Assembly: GCA_958299035.1 (NCBI GenBank)
Contig: CATQJL010000001.1
Span: 76,219,594 to 76,283,593, forward strand
Length of the DNA stretch: 64,000 nt
Direction: 5' to 3'
DNA from: Cylicocyclus nassatus
Lineage: Eukaryota; Nematoda; Chromadorea; Rhabditida; Strongylidae
The position numbers were made by a program, and so were the translations under genes. The notes beneath the pieces are model-generated. The model was not told where the DNA came from. It was given only the letters and a program-made list of their open reading frames with translations, and searched no databases. Of the stretch, positions 21,600 to 33,605 are shown one piece after another (positions within the stretch are counted from its first letter, which is position 1; each line of letters starts with the position of its first letter).

Positions 21600-22510
21600 G
21601 TTTTCACTTTTTCTCTCTCCTAATGCTACAGAGTTCCCCTATAGCTCAGGCTCTTCCCCTTGAGTTTTTTGACTAAAATGACCAGGAAAATCTTTCTCCA
21701 CAAATTTCTCAAATGAGAGTGCTGAGTCCCACGGTGCCCATTCTTTCTCCCTCCCAAAATTGGTAATAAACCGAATTTTCTTATGTGAGTGCCCAAAGGC
21801 TCTTCTATCACCTCTCTCTTAAGCAATGCCCAGACATTTGAGGATTTGTGCTTACTTGGGCCTATTCGCTATGCTAAATCCAAAAATCTACACTGGAAAG
21901 TGCGAAAACGGTGAAAAGGGCTCTAACGGACGGAATACAGTAGGTGGGCGAGGCCGTCCTGTGAAGTAGCTCTCCCAGCTTCGCGAGCGATCCTTCTTCT
22001 CCTATCCGCCGTAACGTTGCCATCGGCCAGATTCCAAGCGTGAATTCAAATCGGAACCGGGAAGATCTCTCCTGAAGCTGGGAGAGTGAATTCGAAAAGT
22101 GGAAGGCCTCGTCCACCTGCTGATATCCCTCCCGCGTTAATGTCCCTTTTGCCGTTTTTGCGCTCTCACTTGTAGACTTTTGAATTCAGCACAGTGAATA
22201 GGCCCAGGTAAGCTCAAAATCTCAAAATCGACTTCTTGCCCGAACACTGCCTTCGACCCCCTCCCCCTCCCTTCCCCCGATCCTCTCCCAGGTGCTCGCT
22301 ATTTTACTACTTCAGAGTTCCTTGTCACTCTTCTATGAAACTTTATCATATGAGGCGGTTTCCACGTGCCCCGTTTCCTCTCTTCCCAAGCTGGTGATCG
22401 ATCAAATCTTTTTATGGCCGGAGTGCCCACAGTTTCTCTTCCACCGCTTCTCCTTCTCTCTTGAGTGCCCTGTTAAGGGCAGTTGCTCGGCAATTCCTCG
22501 ATCTGTAGTC
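21600..22510. repeat. C/T-rich dispersed repeat family, locus 1
   Basis: Contains phrases such as CAGAGTTCC, CTCTCCnAnGTGCCC and ATCTTTTTATGGCCGGAGTG (about 22405) that recur at 30580-30860 and 33700-34330. An inverted pair also occurs at about 21950-22115 (CTCCCAGCTTC...GAAGCTGGGAGAG). Non-coding by appearance. Confidence 0.55.
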
Positions 22511-22876
22511 TCGCTTACCTGGGATATTTTGACGCGCTGATTCCGAAAATCCATTCAGAAATGGCGAAAACCTGGAAACCGGAAAAATGCAAGGCCTTTC
22601 ATTTTAACACGTTTCGGACCGAGTTTGCAAGTGTCTACTTTCTACGCTCGATGTTCTTCCGATATAAGAATGTCATAGCACAGGCACAAGCTCACTCTTC
22701 AACATACCTTTCTGGTCCTAGGCCAGCTTATTTCATTCGAGCCAAGCAGCGACAAACAATAAACACTCGCAAATCGGCGCGGCGTTGCGAACGCCGCGTG
22801 CGACGAAACCACCGCGTGGCTCGTTACTGACATGTTTAGATCGTGTTCACGAGAAAATTTGACTCTTTGCAATATA

Positions 22877-24281
22877 AAGTGCGGTTCATAATTATACGAA
22901 CACCCTAAATTTTGAAATTTTTTGGACTTTTTTGGAAGAAACTCAAGAAGCTGTTGGTACCACGCAATCGAGCACACTCGAAAACGGTGTATGATCCGTA
23001 AGAATGGAAATCGATGTCAATCTGAGGAATGTTTTTGCGCCTAATGCGAATTTTTAGCGGTTCATAATTGTACGAACACCTTGAACAAAGGTCCATTTTT
23101 CATCCAAGCTTGCAATCTTTCGAATCCAAATTTTTCGTAGAATTACAGTAACAAAGGCTGACATATCTGCTACACACTGAACCCAGTGCAGCTCGAAAAG
23201 AGGATCGTTACTTTTTTCAGATGGTTCTCAATGCTTTTAGAGTGATTGCGCTTCAAAAACATACGTTTTTCTGTGGTTTACGCACTCTAATTAGCTTGTA
23301 CCAAGGCTATGAGATAAAATAAGCTCTTTCGATAGATGATTTGTTTGACGCTTGAAAATCTATGCGTTTTCGTACCGTTTTTCAACCAAGTTCCAACCTT
23401 GCCTTAGAGTCAGCACGATTTCGAGCCTCAAAACTCAGCTTCGGAAGCCCTACAATGGAGTAAGCAGATGGTATGTAGAAGTTCACAAGACTACATATGT
23501 ATTTAGCTAGAAAAAAATCAGCGTTGAACGCTTGTTTTGGCCACGCAGACGTCATTTCAGCAAAACCACTGTTTTTACTATTGCAATCACAACTTTATTT
23601 GGTTTTTTGCTCCGTAGCTTCAACATCAGTTCTACAAAAAACACAAAAACGTTGGCACGGATACATCATCATGCAAGGAATGCAGATGGTTTATATCAAA
23701 TGTTTGCGCGAAGGAGAAGCTGAGTTTTGAGGCTCGAAATCGTGCTAACTCTAGGGTTAGGTTGGAACTTGGTTGAAAAACGGTACAAAAACGCATAGAT
23801 TTTTCAAGCGTCAAACAAATCATCTATCGAAAGAGCTTATTTTATCTCATAGCCTTGGTACAAGCTAATTAGAGTGCGTAAACCACAGAAAAACGTATGT
23901 TTTTGGAGCGCAATCACTCCAAAAGCATTAAGAACCATCTGAAAAAAGTAACGATCCTCTTTTCGAGCTGCACTGGGTTCAGTGTGTAGCAGATATGTCA
24001 GCCTTTGTTACTGTAATTCTACGAAAAATTTGGATTCGAAAGATTGCAAGCTTGAATGAAAAATGGACCTTTGTTCAAGGTGTTCGTATAATTACGAACC
24101 GCTAAAAATTCGCATTAGGCTTAAAAACACTTCTCAGATTGACATCGATTTCCATTCTTACGGATCATACACCGTTTTCGGCTGTGCTCTATCGCGTGGT
24201 ACCAACGTCTTTTTGAGTTTCTTCCAAAAAGTCCAAAAACTTTCAAAATTTAGGGTGTTCGTATAATTATGAACCGCACTT
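22877..24281. mobile_element. TA-flanked foldback element (AAGTGCGG type), 1405 nt, copy 1
   Basis: Ends AAGTGCGGTTCATAATTATA and its reverse complement, flanked by TA (22875-22876, 24282-24283). The two arms of about 600-700 nt match along almost their whole length, so the element is one giant palindrome. A second subterminal copy of the end sequence (GGTTCATAATTGTACGAACA) lies about 180 nt inside each terminus. No transposase frame is seen. By TA target and layout it is Tc1/mariner-like and non-autonomous. Other copies are at 31465-32844 and 38068-39293. Confidence 0.9.
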
Positions 24282-24334
24282 TACAGGTGAATACGAGAGC
24301 GGATTAGGAGATTGATATTGCATAATAAGATATT

Positions 24335-24795
24335 CGAGGAACTCGTACTCATCTGTTGTGGTCATGAATAACCAAAAATCTTGTGGAAAAAAGAGATATG
24401 ATCACCAGTACCATACCATTGTTATAGTAACTTATTTGTTTCACAATGATATGCACGGATCAAAATGTAACATTTTGGAGCTTAGGCATAGGGTTAGGGT
24501 ACTTTACGATAGCACCGAAGATTCTAGTACGACTATCATACTTCCTTTCTGTTCGTTGAGTTTAGTCGAGGAACCCGTACTCACCTGTTGTAGTCATGAA
24601 TAACCAAAAATCTTTGGGAAAAAGAGATATGACATCAGTACCGTTAACTACTGTTATAGTGACTTTTTGTTTCACAATGAAATGCACGGATCAAAATGTA
24701 ACATTTTGGAGCTCAAGCATAGGGTTAGGGCACTATACAATAGCACCGAAGATTCTAGTACGACTGTCATACTTCCGTTCTGCTCATTGAGTCTA
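24335..24795 (+). repeat. Tandem duplication of about 230 bp
   Basis: Two copies starting CGAGGAACTCGTACTCA (about 24335) and CGAGGAACCCGTACTCA (about 24568). They share ATGAATAACCAAAAATCTT, TGCACGGATCAAAATGTAAC and TAGCACCGAAGATTCTAGTA. Short frames beginning MVMNNQKS and MNNQKS are parallel products of the duplication, but frameshifts between copies argue against a gene. Confidence 0.85.
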
Positions 24796-25254
24796 CTAGT
24801 CGTGAAACTTCATTTGGATGGACGAAAATACGTACAACGTCATGATGAAACTACAGTCAAGCATTGCACGCCAAAAAAAGATCTTGAGCAACTCTACTTA
24901 GTAATGTACTCGTAAAGAAACACTACTCGCACATTTCCACTTTATCAATGATCGAACCAATCGCGATATGTGACAAGAAACGCGACCTAAGATAAATAAC
25001 GAAAGAAAGAAAGATCAGAGACCAACAGAGATATGCAACCGCCATTACGGCAAGGAAGAGGTGCAAACGGCGAAAGAAATGGCGACTGAAGTGAGTGAGG
25101 ACCATGGCAATATATATGGTGGTAGGGAAAAGCACAAAGACAGCTACTCTGCAAGTCACAACGGGTATTCAGACCACCATATCCTGTGTGTGGCTTCAGA
25201 AGGTCAAAAAGTCGGTGTCCTGCAAGAAAGCAGATCAATGAACACAAGACCCAA

Positions 25255-26430
25255 ATTCGCCAACCACAAAAACAGATCCACAACTCACAATGAAACGATA
25301 GTTTTGGGCAAGAAATTGGGCAACTAGTCACAGCATAACACCCTGATATGACGATACAACCTAAATGTAGCATTGCTGAGACTAAACGCTGTAAGATTAC
25401 AAACCAGTTGTGAACGTACTGGTCAATGGAGTTCTTATGGATGATCATTACTAAAACCCCAGAACGGCAGCTAGTCTCGAAAAAGAAACTAAAATGGAAA
25501 CTGCTAACAAATGCGCAAGAGAAAAGAGAAGCAAAACTGACATACTTATTACAAATGATGAGTTTCCCGAACTGGTTGCCAACAAAAAACAAAGTGTGCA
25601 CTTGCATGCTCAGACATTTGATTCGACACTACAATCTGAAAATGGTATCACCGGAGATAGCCGTACAAGAGAAACCATATGGACAAACACAACTCACACA
25701 TAGGAACAGTTTTGGACAAGAAACATCGGCACTTCATTACAGCGTAACATCCTGACACGAAACAATCTAAATGTGGCACCTCTATAACTAGTCGCTGTAC
25801 GATGACAAACGAACTGTAAAAGTACTGGGGAATCGAGTTATCGTAAGACGATCATTATCAAAGCCCCAGAACAGCAGCTGGTCTCAAAAAAACTATGGGA
25901 AACAGAAATGCATAGAAGAAAACAGAACCAAAACTACATACTTGCTCCAAGTAACGAGTTCCCTGAACCCCGGCAAAAAATGAAATGAGCGCTTGCATGC
26001 ATACAGATTTTTTGACTCGAATGAATTAGTATCCGAAAATAGCATCATTGGAGATAACCGTACAAGAATGGAAAAACGCTGAACAAACCTCGCTGGCAAG
26101 CAATCGATCTCAATCCCTCTTTTTCCTGCAAAATGCGCTCAAACTGACCTAAAGAAGAAAGCTATCAAAAGCAATAGCGGCGCTACACTATGGAACGTCA
26201 AAGTTGCGTTATACCTTCGCATGACGAAACGAAACACGGCATTGTGCATTTGCGTGCATTCTGATCGCTTGATGCAACTTGATAGTCTGAATAAAGTGTC
26301 ATAGAGTCAACAGTAGAAAACGCGCTAAACATACCTCGCTGACGATCGACGTAAGCAATCACTCTTCATTCATTCTTTTCCATTTTTTTACAGCATCTGC
26401 TCTCAAACCAAGCTAAAAAAGTAAAAAAGA
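25255..26430 (+). repeat. Diverged tandem repeat, unit about 420 bp, plus a 240-bp tail repeat
   Basis: The unit at 25255-25675 recurs at 25675-26100: CAACCTAAATGTAGC / CAATCTAAATGTGGC, CCCCAGAACGGCAGCTAGTC / CCCCAGAACAGCAGCTGGTC, TTTCCCGAAC / TTCCCTGAAC, GGAGATAGCCGTACAAGAG / GGAGATAACCGTACAAGAA. A shorter segment after CCTCGCTGGC (26088) recurs at CCTCGCTGAC (26334). The 206-residue minus-strand frame at 25607-24987 overlaps this and has no recognised domain. Confidence 0.7.
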
Positions 26431-26989
26431 GATGACTCCGTACGCATAATTTCACAACATCGGCATCGTTTCGACGTAGCGAAAATCTGTTTTTTTAGAG
26501 CAAGAGCACATCAATGAACATCCAAGCACGTCGTAGACTTTTTGGGGCGGCGAAATGATTGCAAAGTAGTATCATTGGTTAAAACGAGAAAAAACTTAGG
26601 GAAACGCAAAAGTTTTACGTTGCGTACGGGAATTGACTGGTTCTTTTCATCAGAAATAACGTAGAGTGCAGCGCTTTTTGGGAGACAACGTTGCTGCAAA
26701 ACGCAGAACACCATAGCACCTGCAATTTATACTCACGTTAGTTGTTTCCACTACTTCACGCTACTTACTTCACGTTAGTTATTTCAGACATTGCCTTTAT
26801 GGATTTCTTACCTGTAAAAAATGGTGGCTTCACAGAGCGGGATTGTAGCTGTGGTACGGCATGAAAATTGAAAAACCTAGCTGCAGTAAAATATGATGAA
26901 ATTGTGTGGCAGCATAAAAACAGTGGCGGAAGCATTCGGCTCGTCGGCTGAGCTCAGTTCTTGCGAGCGCCTCAATAACTGGGACATTT

Positions 26990-28637
26990 CCCATGAAATG
27001 CTTGAAAACATTCCAAGCAAAAAAAGGCCGCAACTCGAACATCTTGTATTCACCAGCTTTGCGTGTGCCCTTGCGTATGGAGCGCCGTAGTGCGAGTGAG
27101 ATTCGCATAACAGTTGATGCATCTTCTGCGGGATGTCCTTTTTGGTCATTCTACTTCGCAAAGCGTGGGGGTTAAAGTGAGGGATGACTTTGATGATGTC
27201 ATGGACGCTGAGCGCTCTTGCAGTAGTAACTCAACCATGCTGCACTTGAACTCCTTTATCGGTATTTTTTCTTTTATTTCGCAAAAGATGAACCACGCAT
27301 TTACAATCGATGTTTGCGTAACCAAATGGAAGAAAAGCCGCAGGTACCATGGTGGTTTTTCGCACAAACGGCGTATACGCGCACATCTGGTCGCTGAAGT
27401 CTATAGGACATTTCGCTTTGTTACAATCCTCAATCATTTCCGGCTTCTCGGAGGTGTTTCTGCGATCATCATGATATGTTGATAACATATAAATTTCTCT
27501 TTTATCCTTCCATTTCAAAACAGTTACTCGATTCTGGTTCTGCATCGAGATAATTTCTCCTTTGCGGATCTTAACTTTCTTCACGTCTTCCGGAATTCCT
27601 ATTCCTTTTTTTAACGTGCCAATATAGTGGGTCCTCTGGAGCAAGAGCGATTCCGCTAATGGTATGGATGTGTAGTAATTATCCGCCGTGAGAATTCTGC
27701 CCTCATTGAGGTAGGATGTCATCATGTCAAGGACGACTTGCTGTGAAGCGAGGCATGTCCTGTTCTCCTGTCTCCCTGCGTATATCAAAAAATTGTATGC
27801 ATTAATCAATTGTATTAATATTAATATTAATATTATTATTAATTGTATTAATCATGTGTATCCACCGGCACAACAAAGCTTATACAATTTTATCCCAAAT
27901 TTGTGGCGCTTTCCTTGTTTACTGACGGAATACAACGCGTCCTCGAAACGGGACTATGCTTTCGTCGATGCACGCATTTTTCCCTGGACAGTAAATAGAA
28001 CCGAATTCTCTTGAGTAAGTCCAAAACAGGCTGGATTTTGTGCAGACGGTTGCTCCTGTCAGCTGTGTCGTTATCAACGAAGTGCAGCGAGTTCAAGATG
28101 CAAAGAAATCGTGACCTAGTCATTAGCTTTGATGCGAACGAATCGCTGAAGACCTTCCTTTTTGACCAGTAATCCTTCAAGTCAGATCTGATTTCCAACC
28201 CCATCTGAAAGCACACCGCGATGAAGTTGAAAAATTCGAGTTCGCTGAACTCCTCCCAGTCGTCGTGTTTTTTTTTTGCCATAGCGATTCGTTTCTTGGA
28301 CAATCAGGTCGACTAACTCGGCTGTGATGAAACGTCGATAAAACTGTATTGGTTCCTCCAGGGAATACAATTCCGAGTCTTTCACGCCTCCGCTGCCGCT
28401 ATATTGAAACCTTCCTTGCAAACGCACATCCGAAGACCATTGCACGTCCTGTGCATCTTCCACTTCGACATCTTCGTCACTAAAGTCTAGATTGGATTCA
28501 TGTTCTGGGTGGGTGACTATAAGTGCCGTAAGCGCTTCTGGAGCTTCTGAAGATTCTAATTCATCATCGCTGTCCGCCAAAAGCGTTCTGTACAATTCCG
28601 TGATCCTCTCTGAAAGGTCTTCGGGATCGACGGCCAT
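26990..28637 (-). pseudogene. piggyBac-type transposase relic
   Basis: Read on the minus strand in several frames. The N-terminus (28637-28182) is acidic (DSDDELESS, SDEDVEVED) and runs into the start of the transposase fold. A shifted frame (28303-27890) has WEEFSELEFFNFIAVCFQMG and LHFVDNDTADRSNRLHKIQP. The next piece has ACIDESIVPFRGRVVFRQ, the first catalytic Asp block, followed at once by a stop. The piece at 27809-27231 has ILTADNYYTSIPLAESLL (second Asp) and PIDFSDQMCAYTPFVRKT (third Asp). A last shifted piece (27161-26990) ends in a Cys pair (RCSSCG), a remnant of the C-terminal Cys-rich region. All three Asp motifs are recognisable, but at least three frame breaks and an internal stop make it inactive. 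TTAA-delimited element ends were not located. Confidence 0.9.
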
Positions 28638-28639
28638 TT

Positions 28640-30225
28640 GGATTCTGGAAGCTAAGGTTAGAGCAAAATACAGAGACAGAATGATAAAAAAACATTATCA
28701 CTATTTTTTATGTGGAACTCAGCAGCTGTTTTTATGTAAACTGTTTACGAACTTCTGTATAAATGCTACAAAAAAATGTTTCTGAACCAATCTAGACCGA
28801 ACCTTGCATGCACACACATACACCGAATCGGAATTGATCACGGTACTTTTCGAAATAAATCAACATCGATACATTAGTTTTCTAGTAAGCTTTTGGTCTT
28901 CTGTGTTGAGAGTTAGTTGGCGCACGGGGTAAGCGAGCATGCTGGTCGTAGAAGTGAGTATTTTGAAATCTCAATATTTGTATCTCACATCGATCTTTGG
29001 GAAGCTTTGAGCAGCGGTCCAGTCCTTACACATGGGTAGTGAAAAAGCTGATTACGAACACGTCAAAAGTCTCTTGTATGAATCTCTTTTATCATTTTTA
29101 TGGATTTTTGCAGTTCCGCTATGAAAGTAAAATGGCGCGCAAAAAAGATACATAAAAGTGCATTTTCCACAGCTGGATAGAGTGAATAGCTGCCTATTAC
29201 CGTTAGTTTATTTACAAGTGGAAAGTGACTTGCAGCGATGTGCGTATCAAATGGTAAGGATCAGCAATGTACGTTCTACCATGGTGCATTGAAAAGAACT
29301 AAGAGGGATAATTAGCTATACGCGTATGTGCGTTCCCGGGATATGACCGTACCGTAGGAACTGACCTTTGACGAGTGATTCCTGTAGTGTTAATAGCGTG
29401 AAGTGAGTTGTTTGGATATGCGGCAGCAATTCAACTCTGGAATGAGTAAATAAAAATAAGTAATAAATTAAGTTACTAAACTATAAGCAATGTAAGTAGT
29501 AGAAGAGTATTTAGAAACTATAAGAACTAGCCTTAGTTGCGTAAATTGCTAGACTGCTCGCAACGATCCTCGAGCGTAGGTGCAGGAAAAGCGGAACTTG
29601 GAATAAATAGATTAGATGTAGACGATGAATGATGCGATTTCAACATGTTGTTGCAAAACATGTGTTAGGGTCTATAATAACTCACCCAAGCTGCAACGAG
29701 GTGTTCTGTAGCTCAGTGGAAGACCCAATTTCGATCCTGAAATGAGCAAATTACTAATGAAAAGAGCAAAAGCTTTTCTGCAAAAGAAGACCCAGTAAGT
29801 GATGGGGTCATGATAGCTACCACAAACAAAGTATGAGGGAAAATGTCGTCACACAGATACATGATTTGACGGCAAAGCCATAGATTTTTTAATCTCCCTC
29901 GGTGTCTGTACAATCTTCTCAGGATCCCTTAGCTTAGGGATCCTGAGATTGCTCGAGATTGCCAAAACACATTTGGCTGACGTAAGTGACCTTTCTCTCC
30001 CTTTCATCATGGAACGTTAGTGGATGATCCTGAAATAAAGTGCATTGGGAGGGTAACGCTAATAACGCTTTCATCAAAAGCAGAACACGACGAGATCCGA
30101 TGTATAACTTAGTGGTAGACGTAAGGCATAAGAGTAGCAAGAGGCACAACACTTAGCTTAAGTACTTTATGAATTAGACTCGAGAACACGCAAAAGAAAA
30201 ATGTCGGTCCCCAGCGTCCCTCGTG
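28640..30225. other. No gene recognised; short palindrome at 29917-29948
   Basis: Mostly unassigned AT-rich sequence. TCTCAGGATCCCT (29917-29929) and its exact reverse complement (29936-29948) form a 13-bp hairpin with loop TAGCTT. A tRNA-like fragment (TAGCTCAGTGG then TTTCGATCC) lies at about 29709-29738. Frames at 29713-29913 and 29934-30152 (-) have no domain. Confidence 0.45.
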
Positions 30226-30239
30226 CTACACATGGTGTA

Positions 30240-30860
30240 GCACGAAATTTTGCCGCGCGCGATTTCGCGGTCCGAAACGTGTCAAATTTGGACGAACGGA
30301 AGTCGTCCCGCCATGTCTAGAGACGTAGAGTCGTTGTGGAAACCCCATGTTTATAGCACTGCGACATACTGTCGGTGTGAGGGATACCGCAAGCTCGTTC
30401 GAACGCGTGAAAGAATGGCTTGCGCGCACGGGTTTAGAGGCAGTTTCCTAGTCAAGGGCAGCATGTTATACGCTCGGACCCGCTCCGTTCTCATGTTTGG
30501 GAAGCAAGCAACCTTCCATATAAAAGAGATGTTTGGTTTTGCCGAGCCAGTGCCTTCAAGTCCCACTCTTCCTTTCTATTTCACTACCCCAGAGTTCCTT
30601 TTCGAGCCCACACTCCCTTAGGTTCCCTGGTAAAGTACCCGGTTCCTATTTCAAACTTTTCCAAAGAGTCGGGTTTTGCGGTGCCCATTCTTCTCCCTGT
30701 CCAAAGCGGTAGTCGACCGAATCTTTTTATGACCAGAGTGCCCAAAGTTCCTCTTTCACTCTTCCGCTAATTCCCCCCTCCTCCCGCCCAGAATCTCTCC
30801 TAAGTGCCCTGGCAAGCCCCAACACTTTCTCGCCATTTTAGGGCCTCAGAGCTCCCGTGT
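30240..30860. repeat. Dispersed repeat family, locus 2
   Basis: The first part (30300-30560) resembles 14580-14850. The second part (30580-30860) carries CAGAGTTCC, GGTGCCCATTCTTCTCCCT and ATCTTTTTATGACCAGAGTG, shared with 21600-22510 and 33700-34330. The two parts appear to be one composite repeat. No domain in the overlapping frames at 30250-30621 (+) and 30351-30566 (-). Confidence 0.5.
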
Positions 30861-30924
30861 TGGAGCCCAGATTCTTTTCCGTGAGTGTCGTCTTGGCCAG
30901 AGCACCCGAATTACCTCCTCTAAA

Positions 30925-33223
30925 ATTGAACGAGCAGTCGCAACACATTAAGTTTATACGGGAGACCCCGCGCAGTGATTGGCTTTCCTTTTTGAACACC
31001 CAGATAAATTTATCTGACGGCGCTGTACGAATCAAATGGTACCCAAAGGAAAGCTCCAAAATCATTCCTCTAAAAACATCCACGCTACATCGGTACATTC
31101 TACAACTCGCAAACGTTCCATCATCGTAATATGTACAAGATCGCTGTAGAAGTATGCATGGGCGAGAACGAACGGATTGATTCGCAACAGCTAGCACTCA
31201 GAATTGCTTGCTGCAATGGCTACATAACCACGCATCCCCGAAACCAAACATCTAGACGATTCACTTACTGTAGTCTTGTGCGAAGCCATAATAATGAGAA
31301 CAAAATCCCTTTCTGTGTGCCATTTGTCTCCGATGGTTTCAGTAAGGCAGTAAACCGATGCATAGCACGAGCACAGTTAAAGGATGAGATAGTACTAGCC
31401 AATATTCCTAGTAGTAACATCAAAAAGCGGTTGATCAGGATTAGATTGTATGACATGGAATGTAAATTGCGGTTCAAACTATACGAACACCCAAAATTTT
31501 GTAGTTTTTGAACTTTTTGGGAGAAACTCAAAAAGCCGTTGGTGCCACGCGATAGAACACAGCCGAAAACGGTATATGATCCATAAGAATGGAAATCGAT
31601 GTCAACTGTGGGAGTGTTTTTGCGCCTAATGCGAATTTTTAGCGGTTCATAATCATACGAACACCTCGAACAAAGGTCCATTTTTCAAGATTGCAATCAT
31701 TTGAGTCCAAATTTTTTGTAGAGTTACAGTAACAAAGTCTGACATATCTGCTACACACCGAACCCAGTGCAGCTCAAAAAGAGGATCGCTACTTTTTCAG
31801 ATGGCTCTAAATGCTTATAGAGTCATTGCGCTCCAAAAACATCCGTTCTTCTGTGGTTTACGCGCTCTAATTAGCTTCTACCGAAGCTATGAAATAAAAT
31901 AAGCTCTTTCGATAGGTATTTTGTTTGAAGCTTAGAAAATGTTTGCGTTTTCGTGCCGTTTTTCAACCAAGTTCCAACCTTACCACAAAGTTAGCACGAT
32001 TTCGAGCCCCAAAACTCAGCTTCTTTGTTGCGCAAACATTTGATATGAAGCAGCTGCATTGTTTACATGATGATGTGTCTGTGCCGAAGTTTTGGGGTTT
32101 TTTCGTAGAACTGATCTGAATGATGTGGAGCTACAAACCAGATAAAGATGTGATTGCAGCAGTAAAAACAGTGTTTTTGGTGAAATGACGTCTGTGTGGC
32201 CAAAATAAACGCTCAACGCTGCTGATTTTTCTAGCCAATGAACTTCTACATACTATATGCTTACTTCGTTGTACGGCTTCAGAAGCTAAGTTTTGAGGCT
32301 CGAAATCGTCCTAACTCTGTGGTAAGGTTGGAACTTGGTTGAAAAACGGCACGAAAACGCAAAGATTTTCTAAGCGTCATACAAAATACCTATCGAAAGA
32401 GCTTATTTTATCTCATAGCTTTGGTAGAAGCTAATTGGAGCGCGTAAATCACAGAAGAACAAATGTTTTTGGAGCGCAATCGCTCCAAAAGCATTAACAG
32501 CCTTCTGAAAAAAGTAACGGTCCTCTTTTCAAACTGCACTGGGTTCAGTATGTAGCAGACACGTCAGACTTTGTTTGGTAACTTTACAGAAAAAATTGGA
32601 CTCAAATGATTTCAATCTTGAATGAAAAACGGACATTTGTTTGAGGTGTTCGTATAATTATGAACCGCTAAAAATTCCCATTAGGCACAAAAACACTCCT
32701 AAAATTGACATCCATTTCCATTCTTATGGATCATATACCGTCGGCTGTGCTCTTTCGCGTGGTACCCACGGATTTTTGAGTTTCTGTCAAAAAATCCAGA
32801 AGTTTCTAAAATTTGTGGTGTTCGCGTAATTATGAACCGCAAATTATATCAGAAAATTGTATTGTACCTTATGAAAAACTAGGTGACTGCGAAAAAGAAG
32901 GCATCGTTTGTCGACTAGAATGCTTAAATTGTAGTGCAACGTATGTTGGAGAGACCGGAAGAACTCTAAGTGTTAGGATGAAGGAATACCTGGCTAACAA
33001 AAAGCGGGGAAACCTGTCATCTCCCTTAGGCAAACATAAGATCAAGGCACATAATGATAACGAATTTAAAGTGAAGTGTACAGTCTTAGCGCAAGAGGTT
33101 GGGATATCGGCACGAAAAATGCTAGAAGCGGCATGGATCACCGGAAGTCCGGGTATGAACAACAAGAATGAACGTGTGACCATAACGAGTAATTTCTTGC
33201 CTCTAATTCATTATGCGACCTGA
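30925..33223 (+). pseudogene. Penelope-like retroelement, 5'-truncated, interrupted by a foldback
   Basis: The distal part of the reverse transcriptase is at 30925-31464 with frame breaks: HIKFIRETPRSDWLSFLNTQ, then after a shift IPFCVPFVSDGFSKAVNRC and NIKKRLIRIRLYDMEC. The insertion 31465-32844 follows. The frame resumes at 32847-33223 with ENCIVPYEKLGDCEKEG and a GIY-YIG-type endonuclease region: CRLECLNCSATYVGETGRTL, VRMKEYLANKKRGNLSSPLG, SARKMLEAAWITG. The combination of RT followed by a C-terminal GIY-YIG nuclease defines Penelope-like elements. Removing the insertion and one TA restores a continuous frame across the junction (EC|ISENC). Start of the RT is missing, so the copy is dead. 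Confidence 0.88.
31465..32844. mobile_element. TA-flanked foldback element (AAGTGCGG type), 1380 nt, copy 2
   Basis: Same family as 22877-24281. Ends AATTGCGGTTC and GAACCGCAAAT with TA at 31463-31464 and 32845-32846. Inner end copies occur at about 31640 and 32640. The two long arms mirror each other. It sits inside a Penelope-like element between the RT and GIY-YIG parts, so it is younger than that retroelement. Confidence 0.9.
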
Positions 33224-33605
33224 AACCACACAGTATATAAAGTCCTAACACACTGAAGAACCTCAGTGATGTCAGTCACTTCTTGCGGACTACTGACTTC
33301 ACGGTGGACTAGAGGTTAGTAGATCCATTTTTAGTTGTTTTTCGGCACGTTGCGCCTCGACGCTGTTCAAACGACGGAAGTCTGATAAGGCGTTTGGTCA
33401 TGCAGACTAGCAGGTAATTTGACTGCAATCCCCTTTCACCTCCGAAGAAGACGATATTTGTCAAAACGTAAGGTCAATAAAGGTCCACCATAAAAAAAGA
33501 GTGATGCCCGTAACTTCTGTGCGGACTACTTACTTCACGGAGGATTAGAGACCGAAAAAGCCGATATTTGGCGAAACGTAAGGTCAATAAAGGTCCACCG
33601 TAACA
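33224..33605 (+). repeat. Penelope 3' tail with partial tandem copy
   Basis: Two matching segments: GTGATGTCAGTCACTTCTTG (about 33268) with GTGATGCCCGTAACTTCTGT (about 33501), and ACGTAAGGTCAATAAAGGTC at about 33467 and 33581. The offset between copies is about 115-235 nt. Tandem or partial-tandem 3' ends are known for Penelope-like elements. Confidence 0.6.

Noticed and set aside
24987..25607. 206-residue minus-strand frame
   Set aside because: It lies in diverged tandem repeats and has no recognised domain. The equivalent repeat unit does not keep it open.
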